In this document: positions 10,191-21,279 of the stretch, piece after piece
Numbering within the stretch: the stretch's first letter is position 1
Layout of the letters: each line of letters starts with the position of its first letter
Source: Apricaphanius iberus
Taxonomy: Eukaryota > Chordata > Actinopteri > Cyprinodontiformes > Aphaniidae
NCBI GenBank assembly: GCA_028564705.1
Contig: JAPXFQ010001355.1
Span: 620,001-684,000, forward strand
DNA: 64,000 nucleotides
Direction: 5' to 3'
Notes under the pieces: generated by a model
Seen by the model: the letters and a program-made list of their open reading frames with translations, nothing else
Database searches by the model: none
What the model was told of the DNA's origin: nothing
Made by a program: the position numbers and the translations under genes

Positions 10191-10589
10191 ATTAGAACCC
10201 ACGCCCCTTAAACCCAACCTCTCTCGCACACAACCCCATCCACCCAACAAAACCCACAGCCATTCTTCGTTTGCTTCCGTGTTGACAGAGAGAAACAGAT
10301 CCGAGCCCTCTCTTACTTGCTACCCCAGCAATTCAACTTACAGCCTGCAAACCGAGCAATACAGCCCTCTCCGGTAAGTCGTGAATTATCTTTATCTGTA
10401 CTTAGTTAGGTTGGTTTTAATGCGTATGTGTCTGTGTGTATATGACAATCCTAGTTATAAGCTTATTGGTGCGATAGTTTTAACACTTATGACATCAATT
10501 TAAGCTGTTCACTTTTGTTTTAAAACAGAGATCAAACGGTTTTCTGGCTTGTATATTTCCTTTGACGTCTGCAGAGGGTTGCGCAAAAA

Positions 10590-10643
10590 TGTGTGTGTGT
10601 GTGTGTGTGAGCGTGTGTGGGTGTGTGTGTGTGTGTGTGTGCG
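10590..10643. repeat. TG microsatellite
   Basis: Nearly uninterrupted GT dinucleotides with a few GC and GG interruptions. It lies inside the ERV leader. Confidence 0.95.
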
Positions 10644-10839
10644 TTTGAGTGCGCCTTCAATAACAGGAAATGCCTTTCTTCTCTTGCAAGCCAGAGAGTT
10701 GAAAAAAGAAAAAATCAAACCAGATTTTCAACAACAACCCAACAGAGCTCTGTTACTTTCTAAAAGCACAAGCTTTTGTACTTAAAATAAAGCTTTACAT
10801 AAATATTAGTGTTTTAACTGTTTGCTGTTTTACAGATGT

Positions 10840-11106
10840 TTAAAGCTTCTCGCCTTCCGAACACTTCAGAACGCTTCCGAGCACAGAGAGAGGAAAAAGG
10901 CAACCAGCTTCACAGTTTGTACAACTCGTAAAGTATAATCCACTCTGAATTCTCAGCACAGTGCTAATTACAACATTATCAATCTTCTTCAGCACAACAA
11001 CGTATTCTAAGTAGCCTCCTTCAGCAAGAATATTCAAAGCAACCTCAACACATCGAAATTGAACTAAAAGTGTAAAATATAACAGTGAACATAGCAATCG
11101 GCACAC
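10840..11106 (-). CDS. Possible small ORF in ERV leader
   Basis: An 88-codon frame with an ATG start in viral sense between the 5' LTR and gag. The first 20 or so residues are hydrophobic and signal-like, and several Cys occur later. Some complex fish retroviruses carry a small gene upstream of gag, so the position is suggestive. No family is recognised and the length is within chance expectation, so this is weakly supported. Confidence 0.2.
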   Translation of the reverse strand: MCRLLCSLLYFTLLVQFRCVEVALNILAEGGYLEYVVVLKKIDNVVISTVLRIQSGLYFTSCTNCEAGCLFPLSVLGSVLKCSEGEKL

Positions 11107-12159
11107 AGCACAAAACTTGTCATTGATTTATATGCAATTTATAAGCAATTGAATCAAGAGCATGCAATGTCATTCAGAGCATTTTTTGCAAGCAGTGTGC
11201 AGCGGCAGTTATACACACAAAATCATTATTATAGCAGATCTGTCAAACCATGCATTTGTCAAAGGTCACGTCAATGTCCGTGTCTATTTACTTTGAAATA
11301 AACTTTCCCTATTCTCCCAGTTTGGTCTGTTGTTTTTTATTTGTTTGATTGTTGTACTTAAATGTCCTAAATTTTAAACCTGCAGGGTTTTAAATCCAAT
11401 CCAAATTAATTTATTTTTTATTTTTTTTATAATATGTGCACTTTATAGTAGTAATTATTATCATTGATTATTATCATTACTACTCTTTTTACCTTTTTAC
11501 AGTCGACTGTCTTAATTCTTAACTCACACAATAGCACACTACTGCTATTTTCTCTTTATGAAGCTTCAATTTAACTCTTTACTCTTTAACTCTTAACTCT
11601 TAGCGCTATTTTCTTTAACACAGTTTCACACAGAGTATTCTTTTTCACAAATACTTCTCAAGAGGTTTTTTTTGTGTTACTCTAAGGGTTTTTTCCTTTT
11701 TTTTTCCAAAAGTTCTTAAAGCAGAACTTTTTATTTATTTATTATTTTCTCATTTATACTATTTTTTTGTTCTTTCTTAAAACTAAGGCACAGTTTCTTT
11801 TACCTCTATTTTCATTTACTCTGTTTTTCTTATATTGTCTCTTTTATCTCTTCTTTGTCTCTTCTTTTTCTCTTTACAGCTGTCTCTAAGTCCAATTTTG
11901 GGTCTCGTATCTGCTCAGGGTTCTTTTTCCTTTTTAACACTTATAAGCAAATTTTAGACAGCTCTATCTCCCGGGAGATATTTGGCTGCAGCGTATTTCC
12001 AGATAAGAAGCTGATACAGCCTAGGAACTTCTTCTGACTTTAGCATCCAGACAAACTCCGACACCAGAGGAGAAAATGTAAAATTATTTTACCTTTAGAA
12101 GTATCTATTTTGGCCGGCCTTTCTCCCCTGAAGCCGGGGTGCGTTCGGCTGCCGTCAGA

Positions 12160-12177
12160 CCTTGGCTAAGCTCGCCA
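12160..12177 (-). promoter_or_regulatory. Candidate tRNA primer-binding site
   Basis: In viral sense the sequence shortly after the 5' LTR end reads ATT then TGGCGAGCTTAGCCAAGG. TGG is the expected start of a site complementary to a tRNA CCA end, and the position is right. I could not match the following bases to a particular tRNA, so the primer is unassigned and the site may have mutated. Confidence 0.45.
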
Positions 12178-12179
12178 AA

Positions 12180-12716
12180 TGTTGTTGGTTTTAATTACAT
12201 GCAAAACATAGATATAGATATATAGCTATAATGAAGACTCAGGACAACACAGCCTCTGTTCTAGAAAGTAGCTTCAGCCGGGTTTTATTGGATCTTGGTT
12301 CTCAATACAATGCTACATAGGTCATTGACCTCTATATCTAACATTCTATATCCATTGTCTATTAACAATTGACATACCTTATCTCTGAGCAGACGTCCTC
12401 GCTGAGATCCCAGCAGACCAACTAAAACCCCCTCCTCTAAAAGGAGCCCTATCTTTTATACTTGATCACTGCGTCACTTACGGGAACCATCTGGTGTTCT
12501 TTGGCCAGCGCAACCACTTGGCTCCGACATTAGTTTATCTTCAGGCGCCTAATTGTCTGGTTCTGAAGAGGCCAGAAAAGCTGGGAACAAAACATTTCCT
12601 AGAATCGCTTAATGACAAGTCTTTCGTGGAAGTACCACGTGCATCTTCTCAGCTTCTCAGAATTGATGCACGTGTTGATTACACGTGCCACGCAGGCCCA
12701 AATTTTGGCTTCTACA
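12180..12716 (-). repeat. ERV 5' long terminal repeat
   Basis: About 537 bp and collinear with the 3' LTR at 2203-2748. It has the same TG...CA ends, an AATAAA signal (antisense of 12284-12289) and a TATA-like region (antisense of about 12453-12460). It would drive minus-strand transcription through gag, pol and env. Several short indels separate it from its partner. Confidence 0.92.
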
Positions 12717-12890
12717 ACGTCTGCAGATATAATTTTCTTCTGAGTTGGAACCAATCAGTGTGAGTTAACCATAGCGCCCGCTCAGCGATTTCCAAGTACA
12801 TACTCTAAGACTGGTATTCGTTTGTCACAGTGCAATGAAGACATGTGCACACCATGCAGGTCCAATAAGTTTTGATAGTGGAAACGTGAT
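12717..12890. repeat. ERV duplication (ACGT) and right half of the split inverted-repeat element
   Basis: ACGT at 12717-12720 duplicates 2199-2202. The flank then runs to gatagtggaaacgtg near 12874-12888, the inverted partner of the arm near 1884-1903. This shows that the ERV landed within an existing repeat. Confidence 0.55.
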
Positions 12891-12895
12891 TCACA

Positions 12896-14110
12896 TTGAG
12901 CCATCTTGACAGCCACCTAAACATGTTTAGGATTTCCTTCTTTCACCTCCAGAATATTGCTAAAATTAGAAACATCCTGTCCAGGAGTGATGCAGAGAAA
13001 CTAGTCCATGCATTTTTTACTTCAAGGCTGGACTACTGTGATTCTTTATCATCAGGAAGTCCACAAAATGCAATTAAGTTGCATTTACTTCAGTCGATCC
13101 AAAATGCTGCAGCAAGAATTCTGATGTTAACCAGACAGAACACATTTCTCCTGTTTTAGCTTCTCTTCGTTGGCTCCCTGTTAAATCCAAAATAGGTTTT
13201 CAAGATCCTTCTTCTAACATATAAACATAACATATAAAGCCCTTAATAATCAACTTACAGAGATCTGATTGTTCCATATGTTCCTAACAGAGCATGTCGC
13301 TCCGAGACTGCCGGTTTACTGGTGGTTCGTAGCATTTCAAAAAGTAGAATTGGAAGTAGATCTTTTACTTACCAGGCTCCTCTCCTTTGGAACCAGCTCC
13401 CAGTTTTAGTCCGTGACGTAGACACTCTGTTTTCAAGACTAAGCTTAAAACATTCCTTTTTAATAAAGCTAATAGTTAGAATGGCTTTAGTCATCCTGAG
13501 CTAACTTTGCAGTTATGTTGCTATAGGCTTAGACTGTTGGAGGAAAGACTGACCAAATTTCTTCACTCTGCTACTTTTCCCTTCTACAACTGTTTGGATG
13601 TATTTTCTTGTGTTATTTAGACAGGTAACTTTTTTTTCAGTGTTTTTCTCTCCATAGAAACTACATCTGCTCTGATATTGTCCTTAGCTGAGATGCCTTG
13701 CGTAGGGGGACACATTGACTGAGATGATCGTCTCAGAGACTTAACATCTTCCATGTCCTATATTCAAGTTTTTTTAAACTTTTTTTAATATATAAAGTAC
13801 TCGTACATAAGTTCCTTTTGTTCTTTGTGACTCTGCTCTGTCTCTGAAATCCATAGACCATCGCGGTAGGTAGCCACTCACACTGAACCCGGTTCTGCTG
13901 GAGGTTTCTTTCTGTTAAAGGAGATATTTTCTTCTCCACTGTCCCAATATGCTTGCTCAGTATGAGGGACTGCTGAGAGGACTGCTGTCGTTGCAATCTG
14001 CATCAACAGGGCACAACTCTAGTCAATGGATCGAGGCAAACTGCTTGGAAGTGAATCTTTTTATGATTGAACTGATATTACTTTTCTTATAAAGTGCATT
14101 GAGATGACAG
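12896..14110 (+). pseudogene. CR1/L2-type LINE, 3' half (decayed)
   Basis: Non-LTR retrotransposon remnant. The frame at 12896-13159 encodes the region after the reverse transcriptase core typical of CR1/L2 elements, with motifs such as TSRLDYC, SGSPQNAI and QNAAARIL. A later frame (13322-13504) contains APLLWNQLPV. Frames are broken by indels. Downstream sequence (GGAGGTTTCTTTCTGTTA near 13902, TTGCTCAGTATGAGGGA near 13951) is shared in antisense with 36840-36930, so this is the element's 3' UTR, ending near 14108. The 5' part is missing, as usual for incomplete reverse transcription. Confidence 0.85.
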
Positions 14111-15782
14111 ATGTGCATTGAACCTCAAACAAAAACAGTCCAATGAATGTTCTACAGTAAAATAGCTGGACCACAACAAGTCTTAAATCCACAATCCAAC
14201 ATAATCTACTGCTGAAAACCTGGGTTATTTCTTTCTTTCTTTGTATTTCATAAAAAATGTTCATTAGTAATACCATTAGCATGCTTATATTAGTCTAAAA
14301 ATAAAACAGCAGATTTATCAGAATCGTCCCTGCTTGTGCTAGCTTTGCTGTTGTTTTAACTGAGGCAACCTCTAATTTCCATTGTTGTATACAAGTGAAT
14401 CAAAGTATCTTCAGTGCCTCCAAAAGTCCCAGTTGATAGCTTACAGCATCCTCTGCTGGTTGTCTTGGGTCAATACATTGGATGGTTGTAAATTCATTTA
14501 TATGGGTGTTGCAATTTGACTTAGGCTAGTCCCACACCTCAATAGGCAGTTCTGTCCCCCCCCCCCCCCCATCAGTGTCGGACATGCTTGTAACACTCTT
14601 TTAGCATGGCTTCTTAAGGCTTTCTGTTAAAAACAGTTTTCTTCTCCTCAGATTGAAATATATTTGATCAATGACAGTGGAAAATTCTGCATTGTTATAA
14701 CACATACACACATACGGAAACATGATATGGCATTAAGCCCCGATTTGTAGAGTGCTGTCATAGTTTCGTCAACAAATTTTCCTGCCTGGGCGGGGGGATC
14801 TCAACAACTCCTACAGAGTTACCTTGCTCATTTCCTATCAGATCAGTTCAGGTGGATTTCCATGATTTTTAGGTTTGCATTTGTGCAATATGCAGAAATT
14901 CTACTTAAAATAAAACTACACACATGGTATAGAGTAAGAGATGTTTGAATACCCGTGCAAGGCCCTTTATAGGCATTTAACATCTGAGAGTAAAATCACA
15001 GAAGTCTTTACATAAAGATGTTTTATGCTTAGAAGGAAAGGTTAAGTATGCAGTTACATTCCGAAAAGCAAATTTTAGTAAATGTAGTTTCCACTTAAAA
15101 CAGCATGACCATTATTGTCTGTGTTTCTCATAGGAATGGGACTGGAGGTCCATTACTGGTTATCATTTAGGGCCTTGGGGATTGAGAGAAAACATAGCAA
15201 AGGAAGTAATAGTCTTTTTTTCTACATCCAGCTCATAACCATTGGACTGATGGGAGGGCTCAGTCAGACTCAGCTGTAAGGAACAGTTGTAGGTATAGAG
15301 AGAACATGAATTGTAATTATAATGTTTCATATTTCTAAAGATATCAGGAACAGTAGTAGGAAGACTGAATCATTCCAGATGGGACTTACAGAGCTTAAAC
15401 GTAGTGTAGCCCAATCAGTTCAGATTTGGCATTTTAGGAGGCCAAAGATTTCCTGTTTTTATTTGTATTATCATTAACTTCACACATACACAATAACCTA
15501 ATGTTTAGGCAACCAGAACTACTTTATAACTAAGTTCACTATATGTCATTTGAACATGGAGCATTTTACCAGGACAGGAAATTCATCAAAATGACTTTGT
15601 TTATTTGAGTGAAATTGAAAATGCAAAAAAAGAAAAACAGGACTGGTGCTTGCGCTCACAACAATAGATATTACATATGTACGGTGCAAGAACAAGTTTG
15701 TCAAGAGTGGTTTGAGAGTTGATGGAACCTTTGTAAGAAGGGCCCTCCAAGTGGCGCTACATCTTTCATAATAGATCTTTAA
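14111..15782. other. Non-coding DNA, no gene seen
   Basis: AT-rich with no supported open frame. A run of about 14 C lies at 14556-14569. Nothing else recognisable. Confidence 0.5.
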
Positions 15783-16455
15783 GCTATGGGGAGCCTAAGT
15801 CTCCTCCCCTTCTGGTCAGCCCATGGGTCCCCTGGCCGAAAAAATAAAGAATGGAAGTCAATAAAAGTTTTTTTTTTGGTCCACTTTGTCTTACACAAAT
15901 GTTGTTCTTGCATTTTAATGATATCTAATGCTGTACATTCCGACTGTGTTTGTCAAGTGGTTTGGGATTTTTTTGATTGTAAAAATACGCAATTAAAATG
16001 CCTACAAATCAGAAGTCGCATATATGACGTCATTTGGCTAACGGGAGCTAACACTAGCTTAAGCACATAAAACAGTAACCGTGACCTTGTAGAACTTCTA
16101 CCACATGCTGGCTATCACTCCACCGACTGTTTTACCCCCGACATAGCTGCTACTTTCCGCATGTGCAGATTTATAGTGTTTTTCTCCGTGTTTAATGATC
16201 CTTTCTTCGTCCTGGAGGCTAAGACCCTCGCTCTACTTTTTTACATAAAACCTAAAGTAACTTTTGCCGGCGATTGAAAATCAGCGTTTTCTGTTAATCA
16301 AAATTAGTCTTTAAAATTCCCAGACATCATATGTTCGATCCAAGGCGCATTTCAATCTGGACCAGAACATAATTTTTATCGCTCCATTGACTCTCATTAA
16401 TTTTTTTTGGCAGTAGGGGACCCGTGGACTGGAAGTAGAAGGGTGTGACTAAAGA
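15783..16455. repeat. Short inverted-repeat DNA transposon (non-autonomous)
   Basis: The left end (ccccttct near 15805, then catgggtcccctggcc and an A-rich run) pairs with the right end (gacccgtggactggaagtag near 16420-16440) as diverged inverted arms. The interior holds no transposase. Related fragments lie at 1-60, 32050-32340, 33190-33470 and 35930-35980. The right-hand outermost bases appear truncated compared with the left. Confidence 0.65.
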
Positions 16456-17103
16456 ACTTCTACTTCTATCCAAGTGTTTCAGAACTGAGTTCAGTACTGG
16501 TAGATCAAAAGTTGAGCATTAGACCTACAGGGAGTATATCCCATTGTTCTAACTCGTCAACTGGCACTTCTAATAACTACATACTTCAAGGTTTGTCATT
16601 AAATAAACAAAGAAAAATATCAACATAGCTAATTCATTTAAGAATCAAAATACAATTAATTTAATTGTTAGGTGTGTACAAATTATTTATATCAGTGACT
16701 TTTAGATAAATACATACAGTGCTGTGAAAGAGTGCTGTTTGCCCCCCTCCCGATTATCTAGTTTTGTACATGTTAGTCACCCTAAAATGTCTCATATCAT
16801 CAAACAAATGTGATTATTAGTCCAAGACAGCACAAGTAAACACATTAGTTATTATTAAGGGAGAAAGAAAATTCAAACTTACATTGCCCTATTAGACAAA
16901 GTGATCGTCCCTCCCAACGTTAAAACTTAACATAACAGTGGGACATCACCACTGTCAAGTAAAGTCAACTTTATTTATATATCACTTTACAACACAAAAG
17001 CATGCCCAAAGTGCTTTCCCACTGAGGTCAGTTTCTCCAGCTAGCTACACCCAGGCTTGATTACTGTCAAACCTGTTCTCAATCAATAAATCACTTTACT
17101 CAG

Positions 17104-17817
17104 ACCGGCCTTACAAAGAGAAGTAGACCAAAAGATCCTCAACAGCCAGACAGCAGGCTGAGATACAAGAAATTCAGGGACAAACCAGAAAAAATGAAGT
17201 GAGATCTATCAGTTTGGAAAAGGTTCTAAGGTATTTTCTAAAGTTTTGGGACATCAAGCACATGGAGAGCCGTTATCCACAAATGGTAAAAACACGGAGC
17301 AGTGGTGAAACTTTCCAAGAGAGCAGACACAGAGGTCACAAAAGACTTCATGACATCATCCAAAGAAATTCAGGCCTCACCTGCCTCAGTTAAGGTCAGA
17401 GTTCACGACTCCACCATAAGAGAGAGAATGGACAAAAAAGGTTCTAAGACAAAAATCATCCAGAGCAAAAAGAACAATGAGGCTTGCATACATTTACCAA
17501 GATAACGTCCTGATGGGAAATCCTCTGTGGACTCATTAGACAAAAGTCAAACATTCTGGAAGGTGTGAGTCTCGTTACATCTGGCGGAAGTAACACTGCA
17601 TTTCAGAAAAAGAACATCACACCAATAGTAAAACATGGTGGTGGGAATTTGAAGGTCTTCAGGACTTGGAAATCTTGCTGTGATAAATGTAACCAGGAAT
17701 TCTGCTGAAGGAGAACCCTGATTGGCTGAAGAGAAACAAAGACGGACTCTGGAGTGGCCTAGTCAAAATCCTGACCTAAATTCTATTGGGATGCTGTGGG
17801 ATGATCTTAAAAAGGCG
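17104..17817 (+). pseudogene. Tc1-like transposase remnant
   Basis: Codes in pieces for a DDE transposase of the Tc1 group. A Pro-Ser-Gln-Asn-Pro-Asp-Leu-Asn block is readable near 17755-17785, but the catalytic Glu that normally follows in NPIE is Gly here (NSIG). Frames are broken by several indels and stops, and the middle third, including most of the second Asp region, is shortened. The last part of the gene continues at 19613 after the nested insertions. Non-functional. Confidence 0.85.
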
Positions 17818-19603
17818 CCCTACGTGGGGCGGGATCTGGACCCGGGAGCTGGAAGATCTGGATGTCCAGGTGCCGGCTGGGCGTGGCCTGGGGAGGGCGT
17901 ACATCCGCTGTGGCTCTTGCTGTGGCTCCCTGGCGGGTGGGTGTGTGGGGGCGGGCCGGGTTGTTGGCGGTGGGTATTGGTCCGGGGTGGCGGCGGCGTG
18001 TGTTGTCCGTCGGTTGGCTGCGGATCCCCCTTGTCTGCGGCGGCGGCGGGGGGCCCTTGTCGGCTGGTCCCTGGTTGGGGCCCCGCTGGGGGGCGGGGTG
18101 CCCCTGGTCCCCGTGGCCTCCGGTTCCTGATCCGGGCTCGCCCTGGCGTAGCCGGTTACCGGCGGAGCCCGTGGGCTCGTCACTGCGATCTCTCGGGCCC
18201 CAGCATTGCGGCTGGTGGGTGCTACCCTGGGTTCTGTTCCTCTCTTGGCGGGTGATCGACCCTGCGCTGATCCGCCTGTGGCCTCTGTACTCTGTGGGAC
18301 CCTGGATGCATACATCTCTTGCCTCCTCCATGTCTGTGTCGATTCCTGTAGGACGGATTGACGGTTCCTTACACCAGCTATCAATCACTTGCATGGGGAA
18401 ACCTTATTCAGACCTGCATGCTCGCACACACATAGGTGTGGGGACATTGGTGTGGACGGACATATCTTAAGTTGAGGTTATCATCATTAGTTAGTTGTTC
18501 ACAGGAGCTTACCAGAAACATTTGTATTATGTTCATTAATCCATGCTTGTGTGTAGTGAATGTGTAATTCTTAGTTTATTCTACTAGATCCTAACTATTG
18601 GTTTGGTTCTGTACAGTTTGTTGTTTTTGTTTTGTATTACTGTTTCTCTGCCGTCCGGCAGAGGTGGAGGACTGGGATGTTTTCTTGTGTTCTTTGTTTG
18701 AATCCTTGTCTTGTGTCGTCGGTTCGCGCCTCTGCTGGTCCGGTTTCTTTTCTTCACCTTCTTCCTTTCTCCCTTCTTGTCTCAGTTTAGTGTCCATGAC
18801 GTCAGGAAATTGAACCCACAGTAATCACTAATAAAGATTTTTCATACATATACATTAAGTGGCATACTACAGCGAAGCTGTAATGCTCTGCTTGGGAAAG
18901 TAAAACTGCTGGGCTTGTACTTGGTACCCAGACACCAATTCTGAGTAGCACACTGCTAGACAGGACACTGTAGAATTAAATTTTTATAAAAAAGATAATT
19001 CAGTGCATGTTCAAGCAGAGACAAAATGGAGCCAATTTCCAGTTCTCAGTTTTATTTTAAACAGATATTGCAGTTTTACAGAGAAACATGCCCATTTTCT
19101 CTGGGCCAGATAAGACATCTGACAACGAATGGTTTTCATGTCATAACTTTTATAGACATCGAAAATTTCCCATCATCTGGGCGTCTCTTCTCCCTCGGAA
19201 TCTGCTCCAATCAGAACGTTTTTAAAAAGTGTCTTGACAACCACTGGTCCGTCCAGAATTAAGTGTCCTCCTCCTGGATCCAAGTCAAAAGTTAATTCTG
19301 AGTTTTATGGTTTTATGGTCCGTCCTCCCTACATCTGGCCTCCTAATCTACACATCCTGGTCTTATGGCCTTGGCTCCTAATCTATAGACATCCTGTTTT
19401 TACAACATGCAGTAAATTACCCAAGAGTTTTATTGCTTAAAAGCTTACCCCAGTTAAGAATATGTAATCTACTGGTCAAGAATATGTTTTACAACCATGC
19501 ATAATATAAACAGACTTTTACCTTCTGAATGCTTACTAAAGATATAAAATAGCCCAAAAAAATAACATACAACAACACGTTAAAAAAAAAAAAGAAAAAA
19601 AAA
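17818..19603 (+). mobile_element. GC-rich poly(A) retroposon inserted into the Tc1-like element
   Basis: Flanked by a direct repeat aaaaaggcg (17809-17817 and 19604-19612) and ending in an A-rich tail (19582-19603), the marks of target-primed reverse transcription. Apart from the later LTR insertion it is about 1.15 kb: a very GC-rich first 440 bp, then T-rich DNA and an AATAAAG at about 18829. Large frames on both strands of the GC-rich part are composition artefacts without motifs. A truncated second copy is at 49150-49378. The family was not identified; it may depend on an autonomous LINE elsewhere. Confidence 0.75.
18969..19574 (-). repeat. Solo LTR nested in the retroposon
   Basis: 606 bp bounded by ACAC duplications (18965-18968 and 19575-19578). 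In its own orientation it starts TGTTGTATG and ends AATTCTACA. It shares blocks with the solo LTR at 51204-51784, for example gtaaaagtctgttt, aagcttttaag and the end region with tctctgcttgaacatgca. No internal viral sequence remains, as expected after recombination between two LTRs. The family differs from the 2.2-12.7 kb provirus. Confidence 0.85.
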
Positions 19604-19869
19604 AAAAAGGCGGTTCATGATTGACACCATGCAATGTGGCTGAACTACAACAATTTATCCTCATCAAACATAAATCAGTCTGGACTCCTCCACTGCTGGA
19701 AAAGACTCACTGCCAGTTATCGCCTTGATTAGTGTTGTTAATGCCAAAGGCGCACCAAACCAGTTATTACGTTCAGGAGCCAATCACTTTGTCATGCAGG
19801 GCCAGGTAGGTTTGTTGTATAAAAACTGCATCCCCTCTTTTCGGGGGGGGGGGGGATTTTACAACACTG
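19604..19869 (+). pseudogene. Tc1-like transposase 3' end and right terminus
   Basis: Continues the transposase gene interrupted at 17817 (ggcggttcatg, then aatgtggctgaactacaac and aaagactcactgccagttatcgc), followed by the element's 3' flank and the TA-flanked end at 19869. Confidence 0.8.
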
Positions 19870-19871
19870 TA

Positions 19872-21279
19872 TTCAAAACAGTTGGACAATAAGTTTCACA
19901 CATGGTACTATTCTTGTAGTCAGACTGATCAACCCTTATGGGGTTTTGGCTGAAACCTTGAGACTGCTTGGCTATTGCCAGGATTACTATCAAATAAGTT
20001 TAGATGTCCACAGCCTCTAAAAGTGAACTGTGACACTTTTGGAATTCTCTGACTTGTCTCCTGATGTCCTTGTCATTTTAATTCTTCAATATCAGAAAAA
20101 AACAGGCATTTCTCACACAATTCTCCCCTTTGCACTGACTTTAATAATGCAGAGGTCAAGGCTTTGGTCACAAGACTTTGCAGGGAATCAGATACAATTT
20201 GAAGACCAATTTAAACTAAATAGGCAATCCCCACACACAAAGCTCGCTTTGGCATCGATGGCTAAAAATGAACATATATCAAAGTAGAGAGAAAAAATAA
20301 GTACAAAGAATGTGTGCATGACATAAAGGCCAATTTCTATTAAAGCCTCGTCGAAACAATTGCAAGTTTCACTGAGTCTTAAAATGGCTGCAATAAAAAT
20401 GAAGTCTTAAAACAACAAAATATAGAAAAATCGCTTTATGTTGACCAACCTGTTTGGTTTTTCAACACCGCACTGAACAGAGTTACTGTGTTTTTTTTAG
20501 ACACAGTGATATGAGACCTGGTTCCGGACAATAAAAAGAGGTTGGGCTAATTCTCTCTGACACACACACCATTAAATCACAGAACTCTGCAAGAACGAGC
20601 AGATATAGAACATGGATAGTTTGATTGCGATTAGCTAAATAGCGAGCAAAAAAACTCAGAGTAGTTCTCACAGTATTTTACTGGAATTTTGGTCCGTTAC
20701 GTTTGACTACGCTGGTGTAACTGCATCTTGTTTATACGATGCATTGCTTATACACACATTTTTGGCTCTATCCTCAAATTCTCCATGGGTCTGACATCAG
20801 AGACTATTTGTTTTGCTGTCACTAAGTCACTTTATACCTGTCTTGGTGGTTTACTTTGGACAGTGTTTCCAAACCCTAGATCTTTTTACACTTTATTATA
20901 CTTGCTTAAGATAATTGTAGTTCAACAACAACCTGTTAATCAGCCATCAATTGAAATCAGGTGAAAACAGGAAAGCATCTACAACATTCAGGACAGTGTT
21001 CCTTGAGGATCAGGGTTGAAAAACGCTAGGTTAAGTCACTGTCTGTTTGGAATTTCTATTTGCTTTCATGCATTAACATCTCTATTACATGTTTTTTCCT
21101 CGTAACAGCAGCCATAGTCCCTTCCGAAGGAAAAACAGCTGTACAACATAATGTCGCCAACCTCTCATACTTCCAGAATAGAGTTTTGTTCCCAGGCTTT
21201 GAGGTTTCTCCTTCTTTCTTTTAAACAATGGTCAAAATAGCCACATAAAGTTATGTTTTTGTCAGACCAGTGGTGTAAT
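19872..21279. other. Non-coding DNA, no gene seen
   Basis: No supported open frame or repeat ends. Open frames shorter than 90 codons have no recognisable motif. Confidence 0.45.

Larger units (their letters stand above)
9428..12179 (-). other. ERV 5' leader, unusually long
   Basis: About 2.75 kb separates the 5' LTR from gag, several times the usual simple-retrovirus leader. In viral sense it contains an A-rich section next to the LTR (the T-rich plus strand at 11300-11880), a TG/CA microsatellite (10590-10643) and a G-rich tract (10051-10190). A splice-donor-like AGGTAA lies in viral sense about 80 bp after the LTR (antisense of about 12090). No long open frame is present. Captured host sequence or a nested insertion is possible, but no boundary repeats were found. 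Confidence 0.7.
16717..19869 (+). mobile_element. Tc1-like transposon, interrupted
   Basis: The left end cagtgctgtgaaagagtg (from 16717) and the right end ttttacaacactg (to 19869) are each flanked by TA, the Tc1/mariner target duplication. Bases 17104-17817 and 19613-19800 are collinear with one transposase gene and its 3' flank. They are separated by 1.8 kb of later insertions. A short tract at 16966-17030 (tttatttatat, agtgctttccc) may be a further small insertion. Both ends are diverged and the right end is replaced in part by a G run at 19844-19855. Confidence 0.85.

Noticed and set aside
9906..10377. Pro/Thr-rich and Gly/Val-rich frames of 90-133 codons
   Set aside because: Generated by the C-rich/G-rich tract; no motif and present on both strands.
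10373..10379. Consensus splice donor on the plus strand within the ERV leader
   Set aside because: Isolated signal without a supported exon or acceptor; mentioned only as a clue to possible captured sequence.
17199..17505. Intact Tc1 transposase
   Set aside because: Frames are broken and the catalytic Glu position is Gly, so only a remnant is called.
17722..18470. Overlapping frames of 114-202 codons on both strands
   Set aside because: All lie in the GC-rich head of a retroposon, are Gly/Arg/Pro/Trp-rich, overlap in several frames at once and show no domain; high GC removes stop codons by chance.
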